A DNA stretch of 64,000 bases, taken from Bradyrhizobium sp. NAS80.1 (lineage in GTDB: Bacteria; Pseudomonadota; Alphaproteobacteria; Rhizobiales; Xanthobacteraceae). A program made the translations under genes and the position numbers. Positions 49,179 through 57,114 of this stretch are shown here, one piece after another; positions within the stretch are counted from its first letter, which is position 1; every line of letters starts with the position of its first letter. The notes under the pieces are model-generated. The model saw only the letters and a program-made list of their open reading frames with translations. It did not search any database and was not told the origin of the DNA. The stretch lies in NCBI RefSeq assembly GCF_001908205.1, contig NZ_LGHL01000122.1, positions 1 through 64,000 of the forward strand, written 5' to 3'.

Positions 49179-50578
49179 CGGTTTATCCTTCCTGATGCCT
49201 GGCCCTGACCCTTCAGGCGACGCATTCGCCGACACTTGCCGGCGAAACGCAAATCACCAGCCTGCGAGCGCGGCGCTTTCAGGTCTGCCACTGACGCTGT
49301 TTCACGGGCGCAGTCTCGGGGCATCAGGCTCATTGCGACAAGTCCGACGATTGCCGCAAGCAGGAGATACCAGGCCGGCGCCAGCGGATTGCCGGTGACG
49401 TGGAGGAGCCAGGTGACCACGAGCTGCGCCGTACCGCCAAAGCTCGCGATCGCGACCGCATAGACAGTCGCGAACACGCCGCCGCGGATGTTCTGGGGCA
49501 GCGCCTCGGTGAAGGTCGCATAGAACGCCGTGAACGGCAGCGAACCGATGACGGATAGGAGACCGAAACCGACCAGGAGCGACAGCGAGCCGGGCGCGTG
49601 CACGATCCACAGGAAGGTCGGATAGGTCAGCAGGAGGGTTGCGAGCTGGGGCCAGATCATCACCGGCTTGCGGCCGAGACGATCGGCAAGCCATCCACCG
49701 ACCAGTGCACCGACAAACTGAATGCCGTTGCTGACGAGCGACACGGCAAAGGCCAGTGTCGACGAGACATGCAGCGTGTTCTGCGCATAGGTCGTCATGT
49801 ATTGCGTCACGTAGGTCGAGATCGTGCCGCTGGCCAAAATCATCAACGCCAGTGCGATGACGCCGAGGTGGCGCCGGGCCAGCGAAAGATGGCCCGTGCG
49901 CTCTTTCGCTGCGACAGCGGCTCCAGCCTGCGGAATCGTCTCGGGCAGCGTCCGGCGCATCCAGAGCCCGAACGGCAGGCAGACGGCCCCGATCAGGAAC
50001 GCCACCCGCCAGCCATGGGAATCCAGCATCTCCGGCGCCATGGTCTTGCTCAGGATGACGCCGACGAGCGCGCCTGCGGTTGCGGCGATCTCCTGGCTCG
50101 CAGGCTGCCATGCCACCACCAGGGCCCGATGCTCGGGCGGAGCGATCTCGATCAGGTAGGCTGTGGTGGGCCCAACCTCGCCACCGAGGGCAAAGCCTTG
50201 CGCCATCCGGGCCGCGATCACGATGATCGGCGCTGCAAGGCCGATCGCTTGATAAGATGGCGTGAGCGCGATGGTCAGGATCGAAGCCCCCATCAGCGCG
50301 AAGCTCAACAGCATGGCAGGCCGCCGGCCGATCCGGTCGGAATAGATCCCGAGCACGATCCCGCCGATCGGCCGCGTCACGAAGCCGGCGCCGAAGGTCG
50401 CCAGCGACAGCATCAGGCTGCTGTACTCGCTCTGGGTTGGGAAGAAGGCATGGCCAATCTGGATGGCGAAGAAGCTGTAGGTGATGAAGTCGTAAAATTC
50501 GAGCATGTTGCCGACCGTGGCGGCCAATGCTGCGCGCCTGACGCTGAACGGCTTTGCTTGCTCGACGACAGAAGACAA
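49175..50578 (-). CDS. MFS transporter, metabolite:proton symporter type
   Basis: A 467-residue permease with about 12 transmembrane helices. The N-terminus VGNMLEFYDFITYSFFA and the loop SDRIGRRPAMLLSF mark the metabolite:H+ symporter (MHS) subfamily, which carries organic acids and osmolytes such as citrate, ketoglutarate, shikimate and proline betaine. The second half repeats the loop as ADRLGRKPVMI. The gene overlaps the Tat-exported dienelactone hydrolase gene by four bases. A carboxylic acid released from a lactone is the natural guess for the cargo. Confidence 0.93.
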   Translation of the reverse strand: MSSVVEQAKPFSVRRAALAATVGNMLEFYDFITYSFFAIQIGHAFFPTQSEYSSLMLSLATFGAGFVTRPIGGIVLGIYSDRIGRRPAMLLSFALMGASILTIALTPSYQAIGLAAPIIVIAARMAQGFALGGEVGPTTAYLIEIAPPEHRALVVAWQPASQEIAATAGALVGVILSKTMAPEMLDSHGWRVAFLIGAVCLPFGLWMRRTLPETIPQAGAAVAAKERTGHLSLARRHLGVIALALMILASGTISTYVTQYMTTYAQNTLHVSSTLAFAVSLVSNGIQFVGALVGGWLADRLGRKPVMIWPQLATLLLTYPTFLWIVHAPGSLSLLVGFGLLSVIGSLPFTAFYATFTEALPQNIRGGVFATVYAVAIASFGGTAQLVVTWLLHVTGNPLAPAWYLLLAAIVGLVAMSLMPRDCARETASVADLKAPRSQAGDLRFAGKCRRMRRLKGQGQASGRINR

Positions 50579-51053
50579 TCCGGCATTCCTCGGATTCGAT
50601 CTCAGTCCGGATTTAACCGCCTAGCTGCATTGCAGCGCAACATCCATTAACCGAAAGTGACGGTTGTTCCATCGCAGGCCCCGCCACAGATGTTGCAGAC
50701 GATCCGCTGTTTCGCGCAATCGAAATGATCCGCCGCAGCAACTGAGGCTCCATCGTGGCCATAACGACACATCATGTTGCTTACGCATCGCACATGATCG
50801 GATTTTTGCGCGCGAGCCTTGGTCATTTGACTGAAATTTTCAGAAGACTTGAGCAGTGCGGTTTACTCGACCTTTCTGTGTGACGCTCTAGTTCCACATC
50901 CGAAACTTCCATCTCCAGAACGGAGAAGCGTCTTCCAAGCGCGGTAGGTCGTCCCGCTTCGAGCGAAGGATCGCTCGACAGCTTCATTCTCACCGCCCGG
51001 ATTACGCGATCGAAAGCCCAATTGAATAAAGCTTTATCCGACCCGGACTTGAA
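50579..51053. promoter_or_regulatory. Long intergenic region upstream of the MarR gene
   Basis: 475 bases without a recognisable gene between divergent MFS and MarR genes. It contains the small palindrome CTGAAA-T-TTTCAG (50831-50843), an inverted repeat TCGAGCGA-4-TCGCTCGA (50959-50978) and a perfect 12-base palindrome ATAAAGCTTTAT (51026-51037) ending 16 bases before the MarR start. The last is a good candidate for an autoregulatory MarR site. No sure promoter was identified. Confidence 0.5.
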
Positions 51054-51632
51054 ATGATTTTAGCTCGCGAAGCGATTGAATTAGTGGGACAGATAGCTCG
51101 TATCCTGTGGTTCGAAGGCACCAAGCATGGCCTGCGCGACCGCGAATGGATGGCCCTGCGCTTCCTCTCCCGCGCCAACCGGTTTTCCCGAACGCCCTCG
51201 GCACTCGCGAGCTATGTCGGCACAACGCGCGGCACCGCCTCATTCATCATCGGCGAGCTCGAGCGGCTGGGATATATTGAGCGGCAGCGCTCCACCACCG
51301 ACAAGCGCTCGGTGATGCTCAGCGTCACGCAGCAGGGCAAGAAGCTCCTGGTGCGCGATCCCATCAGCGTGCTCCTCGAGGCGATCGCCGTCCTCGACGA
51401 CGAGACCAAGATCCAATTTCGCGACACGCTCCGTCACGTGCTGGATCAGTCGGACGCGGCCGAGCAGCGGCACCACACCGACGTTTGCAGGCGATGCATC
51501 TTCCTCCGGGAGGATCGCACCACCGCGGACGGCAAGGCCACGGTCGAGTTCAGCTGCCGCCTGTTTCGTGCGCCGATCGCGGAGGCGGAGACCGATTTGC
51601 TATGCACCAACTTCGAGCATCACCGCCAATAG
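51054..51632 (+). CDS. MarR-family regulator with a four-cysteine C-terminus
   Basis: A 192-residue winged-helix regulator. The MarR core (about 5-130) includes SALASYVGTTRGTASFIIGEL as recognition region and the wing RQRSTTDKRSVMLSVTQQG. Beyond it an extra C-terminal segment holds Cys145 and Cys148 (VCRRC), Cys168 (FSCRLF) and Cys184 (LLCTNFE). This spacing looks like a metal or redox site (zinc, or iron-sulphur) added to the regulator. A palindrome just upstream of the start suggests autoregulation. Likely targets are itself and the divergent MFS/hydrolase operon; the signal may be metal or redox state. Confidence 0.88.
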   Translation: MILAREAIELVGQIARILWFEGTKHGLRDREWMALRFLSRANRFSRTPSALASYVGTTRGTASFIIGELERLGYIERQRSTTDKRSVMLSVTQQGKKLLVRDPISVLLEAIAVLDDETKIQFRDTLRHVLDQSDAAEQRHHTDVCRRCIFLREDRTTADGKATVEFSCRLFRAPIAEAETDLLCTNFEHHRQ

Positions 51633-51645
51633 AGGACGGCGTCGA

Positions 51646-52590
51646 TCACGGCGCCGCCTTGCGTGACGAGTAGATGACGCCCCCGCTGGACTCCACCACC
51701 AGACGACCATTCTCGTTCTTGATCTCTTCGATTCGACCAAGGCCGGGCACCTGCTGTCCCAACACGACTTCGACGACCCCGTTCGGACTTTGAAGGATCG
51801 CGATGCCCTCGTACGCCTGGCGGACCGACCAGCCCTTGACCACCTTCCGCGGCGCGCGCTCGGACGGAGGCACCGAGCCCGTGATCTCGGTCGCTGGGAC
51901 CGAAGCCATCATCGGCGCGGGCGGCAGCGACGGTTGCGATGGCGCCATTGCCGGCGCGGGAGCCTGGGTCTGAGCCAGGGCAAGCTTGTCGAGCTTCGCC
52001 GTCGAGGACGAACTCACCCGTTCGATGCGGTCCAGATTCTCAGCGAACCTGCCGAAGCGATCGTTGGTTGCCTTGCTCGCTTGATCGACTGCAGTGCGCA
52101 GGCTGTCGAGATTTTCGGACACGCCCGACAGCTGCTTGCGGAGCATTGCGACCGTCTCGCGAAGATTCCTGATCTCCGTATTGGCCGCAACATTGTTCTG
52201 GGCGGGCTGCGTGGTGAGGTAGGCGATCACGCCGGTGCAGGCGCAGACCACCAGAATCGCGGCGACGGCCAACGTGGCGAGCGGCGCGACCCAGGTCGGA
52301 CGGGGCGGCGGCGGCTTGGCCACGATCACGGCCGGCTTCATCACGGTCGGCGCAGGCTTGGGTATCGCCATCTTGTCGAGGCGCGCCTTGGCGCGAATAC
52401 GCTTCAGTCCCTCGAGCGCCTCTTTCGCCAGAGCTTCGTCACTTGAGGCCGCCGACACGCGCCTTGCGCTTGCAGCAGGCTTGGTCGCTCGCGTCGCATT
52501 GTCCATGGTATCGCGCGCCGCCGGAGCAGGCTTCGCCGCGGCGGAAGCATCAACGGTCCCGTCGGGACGAGTTTTTCCATCGGACAACAT
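51646..52590 (-). CDS. Membrane-anchored coiled-coil protein, 314 aa
   Basis: Function unknown. Residues 1-100 are alanine- and proline-rich and cytoplasmic. One transmembrane helix covers about 101-125 (LATLAVAAILVVCACTGVIAYL). Residues 137-200 have heptad-like leucines (LRETVAMLRKQL, ENLDSLR, LDRIERV), so a periplasmic coiled coil is likely. A proline-rich linker follows and the C-terminal 75 residues form a compact domain starting GWSVRQAYEGIAILQSPNG with a glycine-rich beta pattern. It ends 13 bases from the MarR gene stop and faces the lafR leader, so a link to envelope or motility functions is possible but unproven. Confidence 0.75.
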   Translation of the reverse strand: MLSDGKTRPDGTVDASAAAKPAPAARDTMDNATRATKPAASARRVSAASSDEALAKEALEGLKRIRAKARLDKMAIPKPAPTVMKPAVIVAKPPPPRPTWVAPLATLAVAAILVVCACTGVIAYLTTQPAQNNVAANTEIRNLRETVAMLRKQLSGVSENLDSLRTAVDQASKATNDRFGRFAENLDRIERVSSSSTAKLDKLALAQTQAPAPAMAPSQPSLPPAPMMASVPATEITGSVPPSERAPRKVVKGWSVRQAYEGIAILQSPNGVVEVVLGQQVPGLGRIEEIKNENGRLVVESSGGVIYSSRKAAP

Positions 52591-53409
52591 GTGACAATGC
52601 TCCGTTCGGTTCGATCTGTCGAACGACGAAGTTATTTGCCGAAGCTTGTCTGAAACGTGCGCACCGAAAAACTTCTCATCAGGCGCGATGCGACGTCAGA
52701 TGAGTCGAACGCGTCATACACGCGGCGAGAGTGCGACTCGAAAGACACACACTCGCCAAGATTTCGCCAAGCTGGAGTCGCTTTACCGCATATGTGGCAA
52801 ACTGTCGCATGTGGAAACATGTGGACAAGAGTCAATCCGGGGTTGAAAGCCCCTCACTTCACACAATCCTCCCACCACCAAAAACAGCTGTGATTCTATA
52901 GGGATACGGCACTTTAGCATCACCATTCCACAAAATTAGTTTAAATCTAAAATCAATTGATTTGATTTTGAACATCAAGAAACAACTAAAAACAAACCAA
53001 CAGCATCAAGCATGCGTAGCAATCGCTTTCTTACGCGCGCTTGATCGGGAATCGGCAATCGTTACGTTCATATTCAAGTGATTCTCGCCTGTTGGCGAGG
53101 AGATCGACAGAGTTCAGCAGTGTTCGGATGCAATGAGCAACTTGGCACAACTGTTCTAGGTCGCTTTCTCAATCCGCTCCGCGAGGTGATCCGTAAGACA
53201 CCCGCCGGGCCTCACGCAGTAAGCGTTCAGTATTGAGTCGAAGTAGCAGGCCTGCTCACGCAGGCACTGAATGCGTTGGGCTGCCCGCGAATATCGAAAC
53301 CATAACAACGGTTCGCGGGAGGAAATATCGTCAAACAGCATGGTCGCTGAGCCGGGGCATCACAACAACCAGCCGGCCGCGACAAGTGCGAAACAGGGGC
53401 GAAAGACTG
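52591..53409. promoter_or_regulatory. AT-rich lafR leader/control region
   Basis: About 820 bases without a convincing gene. ATGTGG occurs three times at 52792, 52809 and 52819. From about 52860 to 53000 the base composition drops sharply in GC, and a perfect 14-base palindrome AAATCAATTGATTT lies at 52950-52963, with further TTGAT repeats to its right. Two small hairpins follow, including GCAGGCCTGC and CCTGC-TCAC-GCAGG near 53250. The length suggests complex control of the flagellar regulator. Short open frames here (up to about 78 codons) lack coding features. Confidence 0.5.
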
Positions 53410-54180
53410 ATGTATATTATCGTTGATGATCGCGAGAGCGTCACGAACAGCTACGTTGGAGGGCTCGTTCGCGAGGGCGTATCGTCGATCGGCTTCTCCT
53501 CGGGAGAATTCTGGGAATGGCTGCAATCTGCGAGTGATTCGGATCTGGCAGCGGTCGACGCATTCCTCCTCGGGGACTGCGATGCGCGCGGAAGCCTGCC
53601 GCGGGCCATGCGCAAGCGCTCCTCGGCTCCAATCATCGCCATGAGCGGCCAGAAGATGCTCAAGAACACGCTGGAGCTGTTCGAATCGGGCGTCGACGAC
53701 GTCGTGCACGTGCCGATTCATCTCCGCGAGATCCTCGCCCGAACGGCCGCGATCGCGCGCCGCCGGGTTGGCGACCTGCCAAGGCCCTGCGAGACCAGGA
53801 TCCAGGTCTTCTTCAACGGGCGAGACCCCGAGATCGCGGGCCACGCCCTCACCCTGCCCCGCCGCGAGTTGCGCATTCTCGAATATATGGTCGGCAATCA
53901 CGGCAAGTGGATCACCAAGACGCAGATCTTCAACGCGGTCTACGGCATCTTCGAGTCCACTTTCGACGAGAGCGTGATCGAGAGCCACGTCAGCAAGCTG
54001 CGCAAGAAGCTCCGCGACCGCCTCGGCTTCGACGCAATCGTGGCCCGCCGCTACGTCGGATACCGCCTCAACATCCCGGCCGGCGAGACCGTCGACGTGC
54101 CGATGCAGGATCTCGACGAAGTCGGCATCCTCCTGAACAGGGCGCATGCCGCCCCAGCAGCGTATCAAGCCGGAAACTGA
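53410..54180 (+). CDS. lafR: FtcR/LafR-type flagellar response regulator
   Basis: A 256-residue OmpR-class regulator, start ATG 53410 (MYIIVDDRES). The receiver-like domain (1-115) keeps the acidic pair after the first strand (VDD), but at the phospho-acceptor position the strand reads AFLLG with Gly55, followed by D56, so normal phosphorylation is doubtful. The DNA-binding domain (about 130-235) has ALTLPRRELRILEYM and TFDESVIESHVSKLRKKLRD, as in Brucella FtcR and Sinorhizobium Rem. In Bradyrhizobium the orthologue LafR is the master regulator of lateral flagella. It heads the cluster and faces leftward flagellar genes. Confidence 0.92.
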   Translation: MYIIVDDRESVTNSYVGGLVREGVSSIGFSSGEFWEWLQSASDSDLAAVDAFLLGDCDARGSLPRAMRKRSSAPIIAMSGQKMLKNTLELFESGVDDVVHVPIHLREILARTAAIARRRVGDLPRPCETRIQVFFNGRDPEIAGHALTLPRRELRILEYMVGNHGKWITKTQIFNAVYGIFESTFDESVIESHVSKLRKKLRDRLGFDAIVARRYVGYRLNIPAGETVDVPMQDLDEVGILLNRAHAAPAAYQAGN

Positions 54181-54208
54181 CGCGGTACGCGTGCTGCCAC
54201 AAGACGAC

Positions 54209-54244
54209 AACGGCCTCTGCGGAGCTACCTTCGCAGAGGCCGTT
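54209..54244 (+). terminator. lafR terminator
   Basis: A perfect 13-base stem, AACGGCCTCTGCG with CGCAGAGGCCGTT, and a ten-base loop lies 29 bases after the lafR stop and is followed by ACATTTTC. It probably ends the lafR transcript. Confidence 0.7.
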
Positions 54245-54369
54245 ACATTTTCAGAGGCAGAGACTTCAGAGGCAAAGACGGCGCGAACGCGGGCATGGCC
54301 TTGCGGTGCAGGCACAGCGGCGCCAAAGCGCAATGAGCCGGGGATGGCCCTTCGCACTTTGGATTCCTA

Positions 54370-54450
54370 TTTGGGCGTGATCTCCGCGCAAACGCGTTCC
54401 GCGTTTGTCGCGAGGGAGAACCGCGTTATCCTCTTCCGGATCATGCTCTA
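54370..54450. repeat. Intergenic repeat (CGCAAACGCGTTCCGCGTTTG family)
   Basis: GCGCAAACGCGTTCCGCGTTTGTCGC contains a hairpin (CAAACGCG-TTC-CGCGTTTG) and continues to TCCGGATCATGCTCTAG, a sequence I remember as a very common Bradyrhizobium intergenic repeat. Its end coincides with the stop codon of the gene at 54448. Confidence 0.65.
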
Positions 54451-54906
54451 GGGTTTTTGCTGGAATTCTTCCTTCGAAACGTAGTTGAAGTCCTCGACGA
54501 GGACGTCCTGGACGACATCGGCCTGCATCCGCTCGTTGACGCGCTGCTTGATCGCCGTCGTGAGAATGGAAAGGTCGTAGCGGGCGAGCTTCCTGAAATC
54601 GAGGCGGTCGTCGGCATAGATCCTGCGGAAGGCCTCATCGATGACGAACGGCTCCGGCGGAACAGTAAGCTGATGCATGGTCCGCCCTTCCACGGTGTAG
54701 ACGAAGCGCGCGACGATGTAGCCCTGCACGGCGCCGTTCTCGACCATGGGCACGCTCAGCGCCCGCGTCTTCTGGTATTGAAGCCCGTCGAGATATTCGT
54801 CCTTAGCGGGCAACAGACTGCCGTTTTCCTTCCAATAGGCCACGCCATAGCTCGTGCCCGCGGTGAGGATGCAGACCCAGAGCCCGGCCAGAACGAGTCT
54901 GATCAT
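54448..54906 (-). CDS. Single-pass membrane protein at the end of the lateral flagellar operon
   Basis: A 152-residue protein with an N-terminal transmembrane helix or uncleaved signal (LVLAGLWVCILTAGTSYGVAYW) and a soluble periplasmic part. Its body contains VVARF-like strands (GYIVARFVYTVEG) and ends near KQRVNERMQADVVQDVLVEDFNYV. The pattern of strand, then helix, then VVQDVLVEDF-type end recalls the FliL/stomatin-like layout, but I cannot assign it to FliL with confidence. Its start overlaps the FlgN-like gene stop (ATGA), so it belongs to the flagellar operon. The 3' end falls in a genomic repeat. Confidence 0.75.
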   Translation of the reverse strand: MIRLVLAGLWVCILTAGTSYGVAYWKENGSLLPAKDEYLDGLQYQKTRALSVPMVENGAVQGYIVARFVYTVEGRTMHQLTVPPEPFVIDEAFRRIYADDRLDFRKLARYDLSILTTAIKQRVNERMQADVVQDVLVEDFNYVSKEEFQQKP

Positions 54907-55415
54907 TTTCCGTCCTGCGCTGCGCGACCGGTATAGGTGCCGTCCGACTCGGCGTCCTTGATCGCCTTGACGATAATGCTCGCGACCTCGCGCACCGCGT
55001 CGTAGTGCATTTCGAGGATGGAACGATTCCGCTCGAGCTTCTCGCGCAACCGCTGAATCTCGTCGGTGATCTCGACCTCGTTGCCGAGATGCATCCGTGC
55101 CCGCATCAGGCGGACGAATTCAAGCATGCTCCGGCTCTTCCGGGCGCTGAACTCGTCGAAATCGATCTTCTTCCCGGTCGAGAGCGCGACCGTCTCCTCC
55201 TCGACGATGGTCTCGAGCCGGCGGATCGCCGCCAGCAGGCCGCGCACCTCGTCCGATCGCGCCACGTCCGTGCCGTCGATCTCCACCTCGCCGCCGACAT
55301 TCGGCAGCAGCACGGGCAACAGTGCATCGCCCGGGGCGGCTTCCGCCATCATCGCTTCGGTATCCACGACCGGCTGTTCCATCACCAGGGCCGCCGCGCC
55401 TTCTTGTGCCTGCAT
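54903..55415 (-). CDS. flgN: FlgN-like flagellar chaperone
   Basis: A 170-residue, mostly helical cytoplasmic protein. I take ATG 55415 (MQAQEGAAAL) over a TTG at 55433. The FlgN-like stretch is LLAAIRRLETIVEEETVALS, followed by KKIDFDEFSARKSRSMLEFVRLM, the long-helix pattern of chaperones for the hook-junction proteins FlgK and FlgL, both encoded upstream in this operon. A second coiled region follows (EIQRLREKLERNRSILEMHYDAV). It lies 45 bases after flgJ and overlaps the next gene by four bases. Confidence 0.78.
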   Translation of the reverse strand: MQAQEGAAALVMEQPVVDTEAMMAEAAPGDALLPVLLPNVGGEVEIDGTDVARSDEVRGLLAAIRRLETIVEEETVALSTGKKIDFDEFSARKSRSMLEFVRLMRARMHLGNEVEITDEIQRLREKLERNRSILEMHYDAVREVASIIVKAIKDAESDGTYTGRAAQDGK

Positions 55416-55460
55416 AGTAAATTCACCCCTCAACTTCTGTTACCCAATTTTCCTGATCCA

Positions 55461-55940
55461 TCATCCGGCCTTGCCCGAAACGTCCGGAGCCGCCGGATGC
55501 GCAGCGGCGAGCTGCTTGGCAATGCCGATGCCATTGCCCTTCGCGAGCTGGTTGCCGAGCTGCTCCGCCAGCATCGACTTCCAGACGCCGCCGGCGGTCC
55601 CCTTGCCGAAGACTTCCTCGGACTGCTTCGGCAGCATCGTCTCGACGAAGGTCTGGAGAATAAACGCTTCGAACTTCCGGTACACCTCGCCGGATGCGGG
55701 CGCCTTGATCACCTTCACCGGCGCCCCGTTCACCGCAGGCGGTTGCGTATCGGAAAGCCTCGTCGCAGATTGATCGCCTGCCGCGGCGGCGGCCTTGCCG
55801 ACTTCCGCATCCATCGTGGTGGCGAAATCGGCATCCGACGATTTCAGCGCGTTGAGCTTCGCGGTCGCCGCGCGCTGCGTCACAGGGTCTGCGGCATCGA
55901 GAACGTCGAGAACGAGGTCGGGCGTCGCTGTCACGATCAT
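55461..55940 (-). CDS. flgJ: Flagellar rod-binding protein FlgJ (muramidase domain absent)
   Basis: A 159-residue protein with only the rod-capping domain: YRKFEAFILQTFVETMLP, then FGKGTAGGVWKSMLAEQLGN and GNGIGIAKQL, the family core at about 86-145. The peptidoglycan hydrolase domain of enteric FlgJ is missing, as is usual in Alphaproteobacteria, where a separate enzyme does that job. It helps assemble the rod in the periplasm. The start overlaps the FliJ-like gene stop by ATGA. Confidence 0.9.
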   Translation of the reverse strand: MIVTATPDLVLDVLDAADPVTQRAATAKLNALKSSDADFATTMDAEVGKAAAAAGDQSATRLSDTQPPAVNGAPVKVIKAPASGEVYRKFEAFILQTFVETMLPKQSEEVFGKGTAGGVWKSMLAEQLGNQLAKGNGIGIAKQLAAAHPAAPDVSGKAG

Positions 55941-56356
55941 GTCTTATTCCGGCTGACTGGCCGTGGCGACCACTCGCGCACGGCATGGCTTATTCCCGTG
56001 ATCTCCTCGAGCGAGCGCTTTTCCGCGTCGCGAAGTTTGTCCGCGAGTGCGGCCTTCGCAACCTGCTCGAGTTGTTTCACACGGCGGCTCTCCGAGCGGA
56101 CCTGGTCGAGCTGCTGCGATGCCTGCGCCTGAACCGCGCGCGCATCGACGCTCGTCCTGTTCAGGCGCCGCGCGATCGATTCGCTCGACGACCCCGCCGG
56201 CGGTTTTCCATCGTTCAGGGCTCCGACCAGCCATTCCTGCTCGTCCTGCAGGCTTCGTTCCTGCTGCCGCAATTGCGCGAGCTGCCACTCGGACAGCCGG
56301 AGCTGGAGCTTCACGAGCGAGACCATCCGGCTCAGCTTGTCCGCGCGCGACGTCAT
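55937..56356 (-). CDS. FliJ-like coiled-coil flagellar protein
   Basis: A 139-residue cytoplasmic protein, start ATG 56356, just before fliR's end. The composition (LVKLQLRLSEWQLAQLRQQERSL, then a long stretch with regular L, Q and R, ending KQLEQVAKAALADKLRDAEKR) predicts an antiparallel coiled coil like FliJ, the central stalk of the export ATPase. Sequence similarity to FliJ is too weak for a firm name. Position between fliR and flgJ, with four-base overlap downstream and a five-base gap upstream, places it in the flagellar operon. Confidence 0.72.
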   Translation of the reverse strand: MTSRADKLSRMVSLVKLQLRLSEWQLAQLRQQERSLQDEQEWLVGALNDGKPPAGSSSESIARRLNRTSVDARAVQAQASQQLDQVRSESRRVKQLEQVAKAALADKLRDAEKRSLEEITGISHAVREWSPRPVSRNKT

Positions 56357-56361
56357 CACCT

Positions 56362-57114
56362 TCACTCCGCCAGCCACGACGAGACGCCGAGCATGAATTG
56401 CGTCAGGAGCTCGTCGCTGGTGAGGTAGAGCAGCAGGAAGCCTCCGAACAGCACGAAGGGCACGGAGATAAAATAGACCGGAATTGCCGGCGTCAGCTTG
56501 TTGATCAGGCCGACCGCAAGGTTGACGATGACGGAATAGACGATGAACGGGCTGGTGATCCGAAGCGTCAGCACAAACGCCTCCGACAGGCGGCCGACGA
56601 GCTGGTCGAGCGCCATGCCACCGCCGAGCCTGCTGCCGGGATGCCAGACGTCGTAGGAGTTCATCAGCCCGCGCAGGACCTGCCAATGCTGATCGGTCAT
56701 GAAGAACAGCGTGGTGACGGCTGCCATGATCAGCGGCACCAGGGCCGGCGCCGGATCGGTGTCGCCGATCGGCGTGCCCGGGATGTTGCTGAGGCCGATC
56801 GCACTCGCCATCACGGTTGCCATGGTCTGGAGCGCGAGGAAAAACACGCGCCCGCCGATCCCGATGACGCTTCCGACCAGGAGCTCGGAGCAGATCAGGA
56901 GCGCAAGGTTCAGCGGCGCCGCGTTGTCCGTGAGCGGTTTCAAAACCGCGATCAGGATCGGCGTCAGCGCAAAGGTCGTGACGAGCGCAACAAACAGACG
57001 GACCTGGGTCGGAACGTTGACGCTGGAATAGCCGGGCACCAGCATCATGCAGGCGCCGATGCGGCAGAACACGATGAACGTCACCAGCACGCTGTCGGCG
57101 AGGCTGCTGATCAC
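56362..57114 (-). CDS. fliR: Flagellar export gate protein FliR
   Basis: A 250-residue inner-membrane protein of the type III export gate. The start is GTG 57114, overlapping the flhA stop (GTGA). It begins ISSLADSVLVTFIVFCRIGACMMLVPGYSSVNVP and contains VFFLALQTMATVMASAIGLSN and VVNLAVGLINKLTPAIPVYF-like regions, the classic FliR pattern of six helices. With FliP, FliQ and FlhA it forms the protein channel; fliP is not in the window. Family length (about 250-260) fits. Confidence 0.95.
   Translation of the reverse strand: MISSLADSVLVTFIVFCRIGACMMLVPGYSSVNVPTQVRLFVALVTTFALTPILIAVLKPLTDNAAPLNLALLICSELLVGSVIGIGGRVFFLALQTMATVMASAIGLSNIPGTPIGDTDPAPALVPLIMAAVTTLFFMTDQHWQVLRGLMNSYDVWHPGSRLGGGMALDQLVGRLSEAFVLTLRITSPFIVYSVIVNLAVGLINKLTPAIPVYFISVPFVLFGGFLLLYLTSDELLTQFMLGVSSWLAE

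Noticed and set aside
52632..52893. Short frames of 66-78 codons in the lafR leader on both strands
   Set aside because: No ribosome-binding site, no hydrophobic or domain pattern, and overlapping one another.
53140..53160. Sigma-54-like promoter (TTGGCACAACTG...) upstream of lafR
   Set aside because: The -24 half is good but the -12 half reads TTCT instead of TTGC, so the match is insufficient.
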